A stretch of 64,000 nt of DNA from Paracentrotus lividus (GCA_940671915.1 CALNVZ010003425.1:38950250-39014249), one strand, 5' to 3'. Positions 1 through 13,817 are shown, numbered from the stretch's first letter. Numbers and translations: made by a program. Notes: a model not told the origin generated them from the letters alone.

Positions 1-1150
1 GCGATCTAGACACTGCGTGACATCATGTCATTGACACACTGTCCAAGTGCCGCATCCAGCAACGTACAATCTCCCGGCCCCTATATGCCTCGTGATATTA
101 AAACAAAATGTGTGCGAGGTCGAGGCTATCGCTAGCGCGCTAGCTCCACGTGCGTTGTGTTCAATATGCACTCCTGATCCTGCTCCGGCCCTTGCATGAT
201 GCCGCGCCCTACCGGTAGCGCGCCTTGCTGTACCGGTACCTCGCCAGCGTCAGTCTTCGTGATTTTCTTGCTTCTTTTTTTTTTTGCCTATGGCATGCGA
301 GTTGAAACGATGATTTACAGTATCCATTTTTCTGACCCAAATTTTGGAATAATTCATTTAATTTGGTAAGCAATTTAATCGTTTTTGTTATATGGAAGAA
401 CTTTTGTACAATTAATTTTGGAAATATAATAAAGTTCTAATGCCCGAAATCCACATTAAAACGGGAAGGTGTCATTACCTGATCAGAATATTTTTTTCCA
501 ATCGTTAAATCTTCCAACCGGCCTGCAAATCCTTGTTGATCTAAGTTCGTTTTTTGTTTTTATCTGAGTGTGCGACAGTGAAGTGCAAAATTAAGCCATT
601 TACTTTACTTTCAAGACCAAATGAATCGGCTTAAATAGTGAGGTAATTTTGTTAGAATATTGCTTGGGAAGGGACAATAGAAATGCTGTGCTCTGGTCGT
701 GGAAAAGTCGTGCTTTTCGAGGAGAGGGAAGGCAAACTAGCGGCGCACATAAAAGAAGTAATCAATAGAAGGATTACCGCCATGAATAGAGGACGGTCTA
801 TTTATCGTTTTCACACTGCATAACAAAAGCACCTCTTCTTGGCGAGGTGGTGGTGGATTAAATCTTGACAGGATGTGACTATTGTGTTCGAGCAAAAAGC
901 ACGACTCGAGCACGACCAAAGCACTACTAATCCACGCTCAAACCACCACCGTTCTACAACTTATTCACACCATTACCACACATAAAGAACAGCTTAAGCA
1001 CAACAAAAGCACGGACGGATTACAACACTGAAAAAGCACGACTTTTTCACACTTTTTTCACAGGCATATCACAGCAAACCCACCACTAAACAACACTTGT
1101 TTTCACAGCGAAATCACGGCACTTAAGGTTGGTAGTGTCAGTGATAGCCT
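1..1150. other. Intergenic, no gene seen; short motif repeats and a weak inverted repeat
   Basis: No coding region is recognisable. The first 260 bases are relatively GC-rich with two CCGGTA boxes, then AT-rich sequence follows. From about 690 to 1120 a motif like AGTCGTGCTTTT or its complement AAAAGCACGACT recurs several times. The copy near 700 on the plus strand and the one near 895 on the minus strand form a weak inverted repeat. It may be the 3' untranslated part of the neighbouring minus-strand LINE, but no poly(A) tail or target-site duplication marks an end. Confidence 0.4.
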
Positions 1151-1156
1151 CCTCTT

Positions 1157-4144
1157 TTAGGACGGTCCTGTGATCCTCCACTGCGTTACGCACCATGCAC
1201 TTCCAGATATGATGTGGAGGTGGAAAGTTGATGAGCTCCTCGATGGTGGGAAGCTGGTAAAGACCCAGTTTCTGAGATTCTTGTCGATTTCATCGGGCAC
1301 TGGAGAAAGGTTGGTCAAGATAGATATAGCCACATTTGCTGTACTGCAGGGGAGCCCAAGAAGAGATTTGAACAGGTTACATCGAGGTCTGTCAAGCTCT
1401 GTAAGCATCTTTTTTGACAAGTGTAGCTCCTCGGCTCCATATAACATTTGTGGAAGGCAGAAACAGTTCCAGAGAGCAGCTACAGAGCTTGGTGCTAGCC
1501 CACATCTATGTGCTCCAACACCAGTCAGAGCATACATAGTTTTCCTTCCTCGGGATGACATTTTTTAAGTAGGGTTGTGGCGAGAGAAGGTACGTGTGAT
1601 GCCCAGGTGGGGGTGAGACTCCACTTGCTTGATGACCTCCGCACCGAACCGCCATTAAAGTGGGTGCATCAGTAGTAGATATAATGGCGCTTTTAGTTGG
1701 ATTGATTTTATATCTCCATTTTACGGTGTACTTGTGGGTGGTATTCAGCATGGATTATAGATCATCGGGACTTGTGCTGATGAGAGCCACATCGTCCGCA
1801 AGGACTAATACTCGTGTAAATTCCCGCCGTAAGTGGCATCTAGCATCCGCAGATCTTCAGGCTTTGATGAGGCTCTCTATGTATACCAGATATAGACAAG
1901 GAGACAACACTTCACCCTGCCGGACCCCTTGGTCTACTGGGAAGGGTTGGCTTAATCTCCCACACCACATGACCATGCTCTCCAGTCCTTTGTAGAGATT
2001 CCTGAGGATCAGCCACAGATTTCCGGGAATACTAGCCTTCCGCAGTTTGAGGAATAGACCATTATGCCAGACAGTGTCAAATGCTTTGGTAGCATCAAGC
2101 AGGGCAATGTATGTGTCGATCCTTCTTGCTGTGTTCATCTCGATGATCAGGTTGAGAGATAATGCTGTCATGATACAAGAATGATCTCTTTGGAATCCAG
2201 CTTGCAGAGTATCTGGGATGTCTTGCTGCAGAAGAGAGTTCTCTAGGGTAGGTTTAATGAGGAGCTCAAAGACCTTACAAAACACGGAAGTAAGAGTAAT
2301 GCCCCGGTAATTCCCAGGATCCGAGACAGGCTTTTCTTTTCCTTTGTGGAGGGGTATGACAAAACCTTTTTTGAAGCTGTTTGGTAGATGGGCACTTCTG
2401 GAGAAGGCGTTCATGATGTTGAGTAGAAGAAGTTGGAAAACAGATCCTGAGTTGAGTAAGTGTTCTGCAACAACCTGGTCCAAAGCTCCAGCCTTCTTGC
2501 ACTTGAGGCCTTGTATTGCTGTATGAAGGTCCTTTGAGGTGAAGGTGATCGTTGCTTCCTCATTCAAGTGATTTAGCCCGGTGTCAAATTCTACATCAGA
2601 TTCAGAGTCATCTGATTGGGTAGAAGAGAGCGAACGGAAGTACTTCTCCCAACCCTCAAGGATATTATCATCCTTGTAAGTTGTTTCATCCCATATGATG
2701 TATTCAGTGAAGGTTGACATGTTGGCAGAAGTGTTCTCTTTGATGAGCCGGCTGAAGAGGCACTGGTCGTTATTATGTGATTCTTCGATAGCTTCCACTA
2801 GGTAGTTGTGTTTAGCTTGCCTGCTCCGTCGTAGTGTACGTCTGGAGAGGCGTTTGGCCTTCTTGTATGATGTCCAATGGATGTTGTCCCGAGATCTGGG
2901 GCGACCGCTGTCTTTCCAAGCTCTCAACAGTTGCTTCATCTTTGAGTATGATTTGTCAACTTCTTTAGACCATTCGGATCTGCGTTGTTTGTGAGCTATG
3001 GAGTGGGAATGAGGGAGATTTTTGGCAGAGATGGTTATGATTCTGTCAGTGAGCATTTCCAGTAAGACTTCTGCTTGCTTTCCACTGAGATCCCTTGGGT
3101 CTGATGGTACCTGTAAATCACGCCACATGTCTTTGCAGGCTTGCTCGAGTGGACCGTTGTACAGGATACCAATATCTTCCTTGGTTAGATTTTGCCACTT
3201 AACACTAAATTTGTTGAATTTCATCCCATATTTCCGTTTGGCCTTGCTGGGGCTGGGTTCAGCAGCAGGCGTAGACTGATATCTCAACTGCACCTGAACA
3301 GGGAGATGATCCGATACATTCTTTGGCATCTCTGGGCCGATTTTGAAGGTTGAGGATGACATTGTTGCCTCCTTGTTGACCAGAATGTAGTCAAGGTGTG
3401 ATTTGTATAGCCCGTTGTCACTGCAAAATGTGTATTGATCTTGTGCTGTGTACAGGTTATTCAGGCTTGTGAGGTTGTTGTGGCCCATGAACGCATCTAG
3501 GTCCTTCGCTTGCCGCTTCCACTGATTTTGGGGTACTGTGACATCGGCATTCAGGTCACCTACCAAGATAAAAGATGCAGTAGGTGGTAATCGGGACATG
3601 ATCTGTGTGATCTCGTCTAGTATTGATCGGTATAGATGCTTGGAGTTTGCACTTTGTCCAGTTGGCATATATGCATTGAATAGAAACATTTCATGGGCTA
3701 AGGTGAAATGTTTTACTGAAATGCAGATTATTCTAACAGACTCTGTTGGTATCAGTTTGACTTGTTGCTCCATGTTCTTACAGACAAAGATAGCAACTCC
3801 TCCTGATCCTCGCTGGGAAACCAGCTCACACTGATTATTAATACTGCATTTGCTAAAAACCATGTGTGTGTTGCATCTAGGTTATCAAGACGATTGACAT
3901 TGCTCTCATAACTACAATGTTCCTGTATGGCTTCTATATCGTTACAGTTTAATAAGTCACACAAATAAAACTGGGAAGACGACAGGCCTCTCATATTATA
4001 TGTCACAAGATTTAGGCTTTGGGTTGATTGAGTGCCATCAGGAGATAAAAATCCTTTACTTGGGTGTTTATTGTATGGAGGTATGATTGGAGCATGATCG
4101 CCAGAGGCCGCGTGCAAAATAGCGTGCGACGGTATCGATAGCAA
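1157..4144 (-). pseudogene. APE-type non-LTR retrotransposon (LINE), endonuclease plus reverse transcriptase, broken
   Basis: Read on the minus strand, the element encodes an apurinic-type endonuclease and then a reverse transcriptase. The endonuclease shows NMRG near 3990, GDLNAD near 3550, SHLDYIL near 3395 and SDHLPVQ near 3310. The reverse transcriptase shows NYRGITL near 2310, DATKAFD near 2085, VRQGEVLSP near 1910 and a LADD catalytic box near 1795, where YADD is usual. A long linker of about 250 residues separates the domains. The longest intact frame runs 3863 to 1857. Lesions seen are a frameshift near 3860 inside the endonuclease, in-frame stops near 1857 and 1755 flanking the LADD box, and a further frameshift near 1560 before the C-terminal part. 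Domain order is that of autonomous APE-class LINEs; the clade is not assigned. It lies just upstream of UBA6 in opposite orientation. Confidence 0.88.
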
Positions 4145-4552
4145 AAACGATATCGGGCCACCTTAACTGCACGCGAGATGGCTTTGGATTGTGATCGAAT
4201 CGTTTCAGTATCGATCAAAAATTATCGAGATTCGGCAATTTCATGCATATCCACACGACGATCCGTGTGTGCTTGTTCAATTGATTTTGTACACATTGCA
4301 ATAGATTCTAGAAACACTAACAAACACGATGCAACACCGATGCTATTTCGCAAGATTTTGATGGAAAAACAGGCAGTAATTGAAATTTGATTACCTGTGC
4401 GGTATCGGTAAGTAAATGGATCCTCCAAAACTATCTTTCATAATTTATATAAAAATAAGAAAGTGGATTTCTATGTCGATTTTGGTACGAGGTGATGGGT
4501 AATTGCAAGCTTGTTTTAATGGAAGGTTGTGCATTGTACAGTGAGGCTTGCA
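4145..4552. other. Intergenic stretch between LINE and UBA6 promoter
   Basis: No gene or clear repeat was recognised. Short open frames on both strands overlap each other with no family signature. It contains GATATCG/CGATATC palindromic words around 4135-4150 and 4200-4215 that look like decayed repeat material. Confidence 0.3.
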
Positions 4553-4553
4553 C

Positions 4554-4647
4554 TGCGCATGCTCACTATATTTTCATTCATAAATTTGCTTGTGATCGTG
4601 GCTGGATGACGTCACGTAATAAGCAAAATTGTGACGACCGCTAGCGG
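4554..4647 (+). promoter_or_regulatory. Candidate UBA6 promoter: NRF1-like and CRE-like sites, short non-coding exon
   Basis: TGCGCATGC at 4554-4562 resembles an NRF1 half-palindrome, and TGACGTCA at 4607-4614 is a perfect CRE/ATF palindrome. They sit about 200 bases upstream of the UBA6 start codon. NRF1 plus CRE without a TATA box is the usual layout of housekeeping promoters. A possible non-coding first exon could end at the donor GCG|GTGAAT near 4647, leaving an 87-base intron up to the acceptor at 4734. The start site and this first exon are inference; the two motifs are seen directly. Confidence 0.42.
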
Positions 4648-4734
4648 TGAATGCTATACTATCTGTTCCTGAAACTGTTCTATGTGCCTCATTTAACTCA
4701 AGTGTGAAATTTTCTTTTCTTCTATTTGTTTCAG

Positions 4735-4844
4735 ACTACTCAGAGACGGACATCCCCGAAGCACGGTCTTGTCTCAGACAGCCTTCCAGCATCGAAGCAT
4801 ACCAAAATGGCAGATACAGTTGATATAGATGACAGTCTCTATAG
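4735..4844 (+). CDS. UBA6: UBA6 exon 1 (start codon, residues 1-12)
   Basis: The acceptor TTTGTTTCAG precedes 4735 and the donor CTCTATAG|GTTAGT ends the exon at 4844. ATG at 4807 (context AAAATGG) opens [13 protein letters not shown], which lines up with the human DDALYS segment. The 24 codons between 4735 and the ATG are also open, so translation could begin in an earlier exon as in mammals, where the N-terminus is 32 residues longer. The exon ends two bases into a codon. Confidence 0.85.
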
Positions 4845-7800
4845 GTTAGTACGATTCTGATAATTTCTTGGTCCTCTTTAGTTCCCAACTTAGATCTAGT
4901 TGCATACTTATTTTCAATTACAGTATTTATTTTTTTAATTTATATTTATTTTTTATTATGCCTCCGCGACGAAGTCTCGCCGGAGGCATTATGTTTTCGG
5001 GTGGTCTGTCCGTCCGTCCATCCGTACGTCCGTCCCACTTTCGTTCTCACGATAACTTAAGAACCGTTTGACGGATCATCTTCATTCTTGGTACATGTGT
5101 GCATACTGAGGTGAAAATGATCTGATTAGATTTTGGGGTTACAAGGTCAAAGGTCAAGGTCAAAGGTGTCGGTGTATAAATGAAAGTGAATAGATGAATA
5201 CGTCATATATTTCTGATCTGGCAATGGCGGAGGCATAAATTTTGACCGTGCGCGGTCGAGGATTCATCTAGTTTCTACAGTAAAGTACAGGATGCATGTT
5301 TTTATATAAAATAACATGAGAATAAACATTGGACAAGAAAATACGTGTACAAATCTAAAGAAAATGATTACTTGGTGGACAAATCCCCTCCTAAAAAAAT
5401 TTAGAGAAATGAGAGGAAATAAGCCTAAAAAGATTAAAATTTTTAATTTTCTTTATTAAAAAAATTAAAATTAAAAAGTTATTGGATATGATATTAATAT
5501 CAGCTTTGTGGATTTCGATCATTTGACCCTAGGAAAAAGGGCTGGGTATTTTAGTTGCCCTAAAGTCGGGGGAATAGATTCTGCCAGCCCCTCTCCACCT
5601 AAGATCTCACCCAATCATAGCTTCTCATATCAACTAATGGCAATAGTAATTTTTAAAGTTGTATTTCTCTATTTTGCTACTCATTCTTGCAGCCGACAGC
5701 GCTATGTCTTGGGGGACAGTGCCATGAAACAGATGGCTCACTCCAGTGTGTTCCTCAGTGGACTAGGTGGAATAGGGGTAGAAATAGGTGAGTACTTCAG
5801 TCTGCAAAGAATTTCTTTTTAAATGCTAATCATATTTTTTAACTACATGTGTAAACATATCATTAGACATGCATGAAGCTTTATCAATGTTTGGTCCCAG
5901 GGAAGAATAAAAATCTGTGTAGCTCTTTTAGATCCACAGGATAGCCACACTTGTCACTACTCCACACCCGATTTAAAAAGTCCTGTTTAGTTTCCTGTAC
6001 ATATGGCTGTTTAAGTTTCTGATTACAGACAGTTTGCACCACATATTCACAGTAAATACCATGAAAACCTCATGGCATTGAACTGGAATGACTTCTTGGA
6101 AAAGTTTTTAACTTCCTGAAATCCCTACTCTGCAAATCACATATTTTGTAAGCAATTATCAAAGATGGGATTTACATGTAAAAATTACTTTTCCATTATT
6201 GTTTGACAAGTTTAAAGTGATTTTTTTAAGTTGCTTCTGGTAGATAGATTAGCCTACAAAATTTCTTTGAATGTTTTGTTGAGGCGTACTGTTAATGACC
6301 AAAGTATGTAATATTTTGTTTTCCTTCTATCTACTCTTACAGCCAAGAATATTGTACTAGCTGGAATAAAGGTGAGATACATTGAAACAACAATTTAAAT
6401 TTTTTTTTTTTAAATTGCAATATAATTTAATTTATTTGCTTTTCGAAATAGAATTCCAAATTATGACCCATATGGGCAGTTCCAAGGTAACGGAGTGACA
6501 TTCAGAAGCAACATTTCAGCATTCAAACAAATTTATCATCCATACTTTAATCTTTATGTACAAAGAAATGGTTCATGACAAAAGCTTATGGTACCTTCTT
6601 TTAAAAATGATATTTTTTTTATAGTGATGCTCTTAATTAATGAGATATGAATATTCATATACATGCTTACGGAGTGACGCAAAATGGACATGCATATTTG
6701 AGCAGAAAACATTTTGCTTAAACTCTGTGAACTTTAAACGGCTATCACAATTTTGAGTTATTGATTGGATTCTATGTTATTCTAGGTATAATATGCCGCC
6801 TGTTATAAGTAAATTGGTTGAATATTTTGTTAATTATGACTTAAAACTTGAACCCATGTCCGGTTACGAAGTGACGGTTACGGAGTGACATCTGGTTTCC
6901 CAGTCTTTTTCGTGATGAGAAATGCATTATAATGAAATATTAATACCAAAGTTTGTTACAGTAGTCCATGATAATTACATTAAGCCAAAAAAATCATCAA
7001 AAAGTGACTAGATATAAGAATAACAGGCATTTAAAGCATCATAGTCCCATATGTGCAAATTTGGGTTTGATCAATTATTCAGCGCAGGAAATCTGAATCG
7101 CATATTTTTTTAAACTTAAATGATTGGTTGTATTGTAAAGAAGCCTTTGTGGTAATTTCAGATCCTAATTTGCATTTTCAAAGGCTCAGCACCAAATTAA
7201 AGTTTTAGCTCCATGTCCTGTTTTGCTTGGAATTGCCCATATTAAAACATATTGAAGCAAAATAAAATACTTTTAAAAGATGTTATTAAAAATGTACCAG
7301 AGGGACACGATTTAAACCGTCTCTACTTAATTTATTGCAATGATAATAATGAAATATTTTGGTGATATGCCTTACTTGGGGGGGGTGGGGGGGGGGTTCG
7401 TTCGAACCTCCTGAACCCCCCCCCCCCTAAGTTACGGGCTGTACCTCACTTTCTACTATTTGATGTCATATTGTCAGTTATTATTTATGTTTATACATGT
7501 ATTATGTTTTTAAAATGGAAAATAAATGAAATGAAATGAAATAGCACAGGTTTCTATGAGTAGAAGCAAACCATTAATCCCCTGGGTCGACCATTGACAT
7601 TGACATTTATATCTCTTGTACACTCTCTCTCTCTCTCTTCTAGTCCCTAACAATCAATGACAACAAGTCTTGCAGTGTGAAGGATCTTGGAACACAGTTC
7701 TTTTTACGAGAACAAGATGCTAAATCAAACAAGACCAGGTATAAAGCTTTTAATATCAGATGGTTTCTGGTTTCTCTCCAAACTGAATTATATTTTAATA

Positions 7801-10800
7801 AAACATTTAGAAACGTTAATGCACTTCCTCATTGTTTTTTTCTTGTCTTAAAAAAATTTCGAAAATATTTGAAAAGTTGAAAAAAATGCATTCAGTATGT
7901 ATAAGAAAAGTTTAAAAGATTTGAAAAATAATCTTATGCAATGTACTTAAAAGCATGAAGGGATATGTATCTCCATTCCATATGATCTAATGATGAATAG
8001 TAATGTTCCAAATTGCATACAATATTTTACAAGGACCAACATTGATATGTGCTGTTCTGTTGAGTTTGTTCACTTTAAAAATATCAAATATTTATGTCTG
8101 TCCTGTATTTCATGATTCTAGCGGGATTCAAACCCAAGACCTAGAGATTGCTAGACCACCATTTCTTACCAACTGAGCTATGGAAAACCCGGGTATGGTG
8201 TTCTTCCCTGAAACCTTAATTTTCAATGCTCCTGTTGTCAGAAGCCATAGCCATAGTGCAGTTGGTAAGAGCACCGGTCTAGCAATCTGGAGGTTTTGGG
8301 TTCGAATCTAGCTGGAATCCATTTTTCTTTGCTCATTTTTATATTAAACATGTATTTCTGGTATGTTTTCCTCTTTGTTTAAATTTAATTTATGAAAGTT
8401 TGTTAAAGCCAATAAGCTGAAGTAATCTAGTTAATTTAACTCTGTTTTGTTGTTAGGGCTGGAGCATGTTACAGCCGCCTGGCTGAGCTGAACCCGTATG
8501 TCAGCATCAAGCTGAGTCAACAGACCTTGGCTGATAATTCTGATCTGACGTTCCTCAATCAGTTCCAGTGTGTAGTGCTAACAGAAGCCCCGCTCAGTCT
8601 TCAACTCAAGGTCAATGAGTTCTGTAGGGCACAGAGTCCTCAAATCAAGGTATATTGAATTCCATTAGTGTCGTTCACACGACAAGCCTTAACTCCAAGT
8701 TACCTCCAAGTTATCCTCGAGGATAACTTGGAGTTAACTTGGACTTAAGTCCCGTGTGTACGCACTCGGTGTTTATGTTTTCGAGGACAAGTTGGGTGTT
8801 ATGTTCTCGACAGATCTTAGGATTAAGGCTCGAAAAATCCAAGCGGTGGGTGGTCTCCGATCGCGCTTTTGACCTTGTGGACACAATTTTAACTTGGAGT
8901 TTCGTGTTCTCGAGGATAAGAGTGACCTCTTGTAACGGTTCAACTTCCGGTTCAGTCACGCAACATAGCCGAATAGTACGGGGAAATGAATAGTGCACGC
9001 TACCTACAACTTATACTTCCGGTCATCGAACTTCTCGCTTATCCTCGAGGATAAGCACTCCGTGTGAACCCGACTCGAGAATAAGCCGTCAGGGTTTAAA
9101 TTCTTAGGTACAATCCTCGAGAACTAAAATCCCGATGGTCGCGTGTGAACATAGCTATTGTATAATGTGAACCACTCGACTGCTGGCCACCTTTATTAAT
9201 GTGATTTTTTTTCCCCCACTTCCTGTTCTGACCATGTTTATGAAGTGGTTACCCTTACAATGTTTATAATCATGGTTACGCTGACAACATTTATAAATGT
9301 GGTTACACCACCAGTAGTGGATGCAGCCTGAAACAATTGAAAGTACCGGCCCATGCCCGTATATAATAGTGCCGCTATTGTCCCAACACAGTTGGGCCTG
9401 CACAATCTATTGAAATTGAGAATCCTAGTTACACTGGCAATGTTTATAAACGTGGTTACAACACAGCACTTTCCATGGTGTTGCACAGAGGATTATGGGC
9501 AGATGTTTAAACCAATATCAGTCAAGTGGTTAATATAAATATTCTTGAAAGAGATTTGAAAGTCAAATGGACTTTGGTTTGATTAAATCATGTCATCTTT
9601 GTTTCTTGTGAATTAATCTATAAAGCCACTTTGAATGCCTCCAATTTTTTCTCCATTTGTTTCTTGAGAAATGAAAATACAGAGGAGAATGTAATGATTT
9701 ATTCATGTATATTTTAATAATACAAAAGGTAATTTGTATTTCACCTTCTACCCTGATAATGGCTTTTTTTAAACACGATAAATGCCTCTAAATCTTGAAC
9801 TTATATATGGCTGGCTTGACCAGATACATGTACATGTATTGCATTCCTCTCAGACAAAAACCCAAAAATTCTTGAAAGGAATGTTACTAATTTCTCACAC
9901 ACATCTTTTTATGCATGCAGAGTAATATAGGACCACTTTTAGCGATGTCCAGCCGGATTTCTTTGCCAGTCCCATTACTAATCTGTCCCTTTATAAACTT
10001 GCATTCATATTCTTCACACAGTTTATTGCAGCCGATGTATATGGTCTGTACAGCTACTGTTTCTGTGACTTTGGTGATGAGTTTACTGTCCAAGATGTCA
10101 ACGGAGAAGAACCAAGACAGACATTTGTTGCTAACATTACTAAGGTCAGTGAGTCTTTGTGTCATTATAAAAAAGGGCAGTGCTGTGATTATATCCTTTA
10201 GTAATATCAGAATCAGGCGCTTTATTCAGGTATTCATGGAATGTTATTCAGGCAAATAAATTTGATGGTACAATGAAATGGTGATATAGCTTTATAGAAG
10301 GTAAAATACATCGAAAAAGTATGATGTACCTGAATTTTGTTTTCAATTATACATGACAAATTAAAAAAAAAAAAAATGTATAACATGCATATTAAATCTT
10401 TATCAATATGATTTCAATACTGTAGGGTCACAGAATTTCCATACATGTATAAAGATGTATTTAAATATATAAATCATGAAAGTTCTACATTGGTGTGTTG
10501 TTATAAACAGAGAACAATGATGTTGAAATAAACACACTGCAAGACATGAAAGTTAAGTAAATTTCAGGCAAAAACCTTGATTTAAGTAATAAGACTTGAA
10601 GAATTACATAATGAACTTGATTGAGTAGATACTTATAAAAGTTATCATGAAGATTTTAAAAAAATTGGTAACAAATGATAGACGCAGGAAATTTGCTGAC
10701 GTGAGAAAAGTTTGCTGTGCGTCGATGAAGGGGGCCTTAGTTGGGTCGAAAAGGCCGTCTGCAGCACGAGGATTACTGCCTTGAGTAAGAGTGACCGAGT

Positions 10801-13800
10801 CTTTTGGAGTTTGTGATCAAGAATTTGAGTCCCACTCTTTAAAATAGACCAAATCTCAGGGTTGGGGGCAGTCAGGGCCTTTGCAGTTTTCAGGCTGGGG
10901 GAATGCCTCTAGCTTTCCCTTTAGTGTGTCCTCCTTTAGAGCAGTATGAATCAATTTATTGACCGCTTCTGCTAGCTTCTCGGACACGAGAGTGCTAACC
11001 ACCTCGTCTGCCTTCTCCACCAACTTAGAGTATTCCCCCAAAACTACGGGGCCAGGGTCCTGTGTGGAGGGCTGCTAGGAGACCAGTGAATGTTCTTCAA
11101 GGGGATGTGGGCTAGAGGAAGAAGATGTAATTGATATATCCCTTCTATGATGTCTTAAGCTTTGTGAGTTGGAAGATGATATCATTTGGTGTTTCTGCCC
11201 ATGATGTTGGCATATGTAAGGCATCATTCTCATTGCAGTCCCTTCTATTTGAATGAAGTGTGCATCATTAAACGTGAAATTGAATCTAGTATGAGTTCTA
11301 GAAGTTGGGTAGGTTGGTCGGTAGGAAGGATGTTTTTATGTTCTGTTGTTGAGGGCTTTGCGACATGCTTAAATACCCTCTCTATGTCTGATATTGGTGT
11401 ACATGTCTGCAGTAACCAGAATGGTTCTGGGGCTGAGGGTTAACTCTCTATTGATAGGAAATATGTGATTGAGGATATGTGTTGTTTATTTATTTATTTA
11501 TTTATTCCGTTTTATTTATACAAGGTAGCCCCATCAGTGGTATAACATTGTTTTCCAGGGGGCCCTGTGAACATATACAATACAAACAAAATAAACATGA
11601 ATCAACCTAAAACATAAACAAGTAACAAACAATTTAACATCATAGAGGTCAAGTTCAGTTCTGTAAAAGTGGTATTGGATAAAGTTAGCTAATGAGTAAT
11701 AGTGCTCAAATATGAAAAGAATGGTTTTTATTTCAGAGGCCTTTAATAATAAATAATAAATAAATAATAATACATGTGATTTCTATAGTGCCATTTTCTA
11801 TTTAGATAAAATGCTTAAGGTGCTTTTACAAAGTATTACAAAGAATATTACACAAAGATGAATGTCTGTCTTCAAGAATATACACAAGTGAACAAATAAG
11901 ACTTAAGATTTAAGGTGAGAAGCTAGCATTTCCACAAAGAGCCTAAAGTAGAATTCTACTAGTCTTGATATTTGAGCAGTAGACATGAGCAACCTTACTG
12001 ATACAATGGGTTACCCGGGATTACCTGCTTTATGAACTTTTACAAACAAACAGAAAATAAACAAACAAACAAACAAACAGCGTACATCAAAACAAAAGTG
12101 TAATGTCAGTTGTGGGAAAGAGCTTAAAGGAGAAATATCCTTATATATACAAGTACTCGACCCCAAATTAATCACTCATAATCAAAATCGACACAGGGAA
12201 ATCCTGGTGTAGTGCTGCTTTTACCATTTTTATTATTTTATTTGTCGGCACTATGTTCTTTGAGCATCATTCTTTTTAGGTAGTCCATACTATCTTTTTA
12301 AAATCATTAGTATCAATCTGAGGAGGTGTAGGGCATAATTTAAGTCCTTTGGATAGCAGTTTGATTTCTGACTCTCATCGAGTATGATCGGACAACTGAA
12401 CAATAGGGGCTTGTAGTGTTTCCTTCAGCGCACATGCCAGATCATCATCAAAAATTATTTTCACAGCTCTTCTCTGTCTTAAATATTGTTTCTTTCTGAA
12501 TGTTCTATTAAACTGCGTTCATACATTGGCCTACTGTGTTTTGCAATGTTATGGCGTACATCATTTTTGGCGATCAGTTGTTTGATGTACTTACAGTTTG
12601 TTTCATCACGTTTTAGTTTCTCCTCTTTTTTTTTGTTGATGAGGATCCTTTCTTTCTGTGGTCAATTGCTGTTGATTTGGTGTACTGTTCGATGGTAAAT
12701 TTCACGTGTGCATTGTTCTCTCAGTTGACTTCAGATGGTAATTATCTCCTTGGAAATGTCGTCTTTAATGTTACTGCTTCGATGGTGATGTCACATAGCT
12801 GTCGAGCGGCGTTCCAGAACGTCGTGGACCGTTCGGCACAAGTCGTGTTATTGTTCTCAAATCCGAATGATTTCTTAAATAGCAAGCCCTTAGGTACAAT
12901 ATCAATTCAATTCAATGTCTTCTTTATTCGCATCATAAAATGTAAATACAAAGATAAAAACAAAATTTTCCAGTTTACATAACAAACATAAAATATGAAA
13001 GAAACAACTGCATACATGTATACAATATATAAAAAATACATTTAAAACATTAAAAATTAAACTAGTAACCCATGAAACCATCTGACCCCATGTAAAAATT
13101 TATTTTAGAAAAAAACAACAACATACAAACAGGCCAGCAAGAGTCTGAAGAAGACGGAACGGACAACGGGAAAGCCATAAGGGTCCGAATACCAAGATCT
13201 CCAATGCTATGTACATCCTTTTCTTGACGTCTACTAAGTTTTTTGTTGCGAGGTTAATTGGAGAGAATTGAAGGTGAACAGAGGGACATGATCCCGGGTT
13301 TAATTTGACATCCCCACAGGCCAAAAGTGCAATTTTGAAATTTGGTGAGCTATTGTAGTAGGCTATACAGGATCCTAAGTACTCGGTCACATAGATGTTG
13401 TTCGAATCACATGTATTGTACATGAAACATAGGCAGTAAGTTGCTTTAATATCTTCTATCAAGAAATGTCAGGATGGCAAAGAGTAAAAAATCTAACTAC
13501 TCCATTGTGAAGACTAAACAATGGCCATGAATGGCACTCTCTCTCTGTCATATACACAATAGAAGATACAATGTTCAAGATACAAGATATAAGATAGTTT
13601 ATTAAGTCCAAATCATGGAAATTTGCCTTCCACCAACTTACAGACAACGTCACAATACAATATGAAAAACAATATAAATGTACACAAAGGTTGGTAGCAC
13701 ATGGTTTGACAGACATAACTCGAGTACAGATTCATTTGAAGTTTTCGCTTTATTGAATTTGTATTTATTTATACATGTATCTATATTCCTCTCCTACATC

Positions 13801-13817
13801 TTATTTTGTAAAACCTG

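Noticed and set aside
8113..8322. Two tRNA genes
   Set aside because: A and B boxes are present but acceptor stems do not pair and the arms carry mismatches; the inverted pair is better explained as tRNA-derived SINE heads.
9155..9486. Minus-strand ORFs over 9155-9486
   Set aside because: Frames arise from short degenerate repeats; the two overlapping frames share repeated residues and no family.
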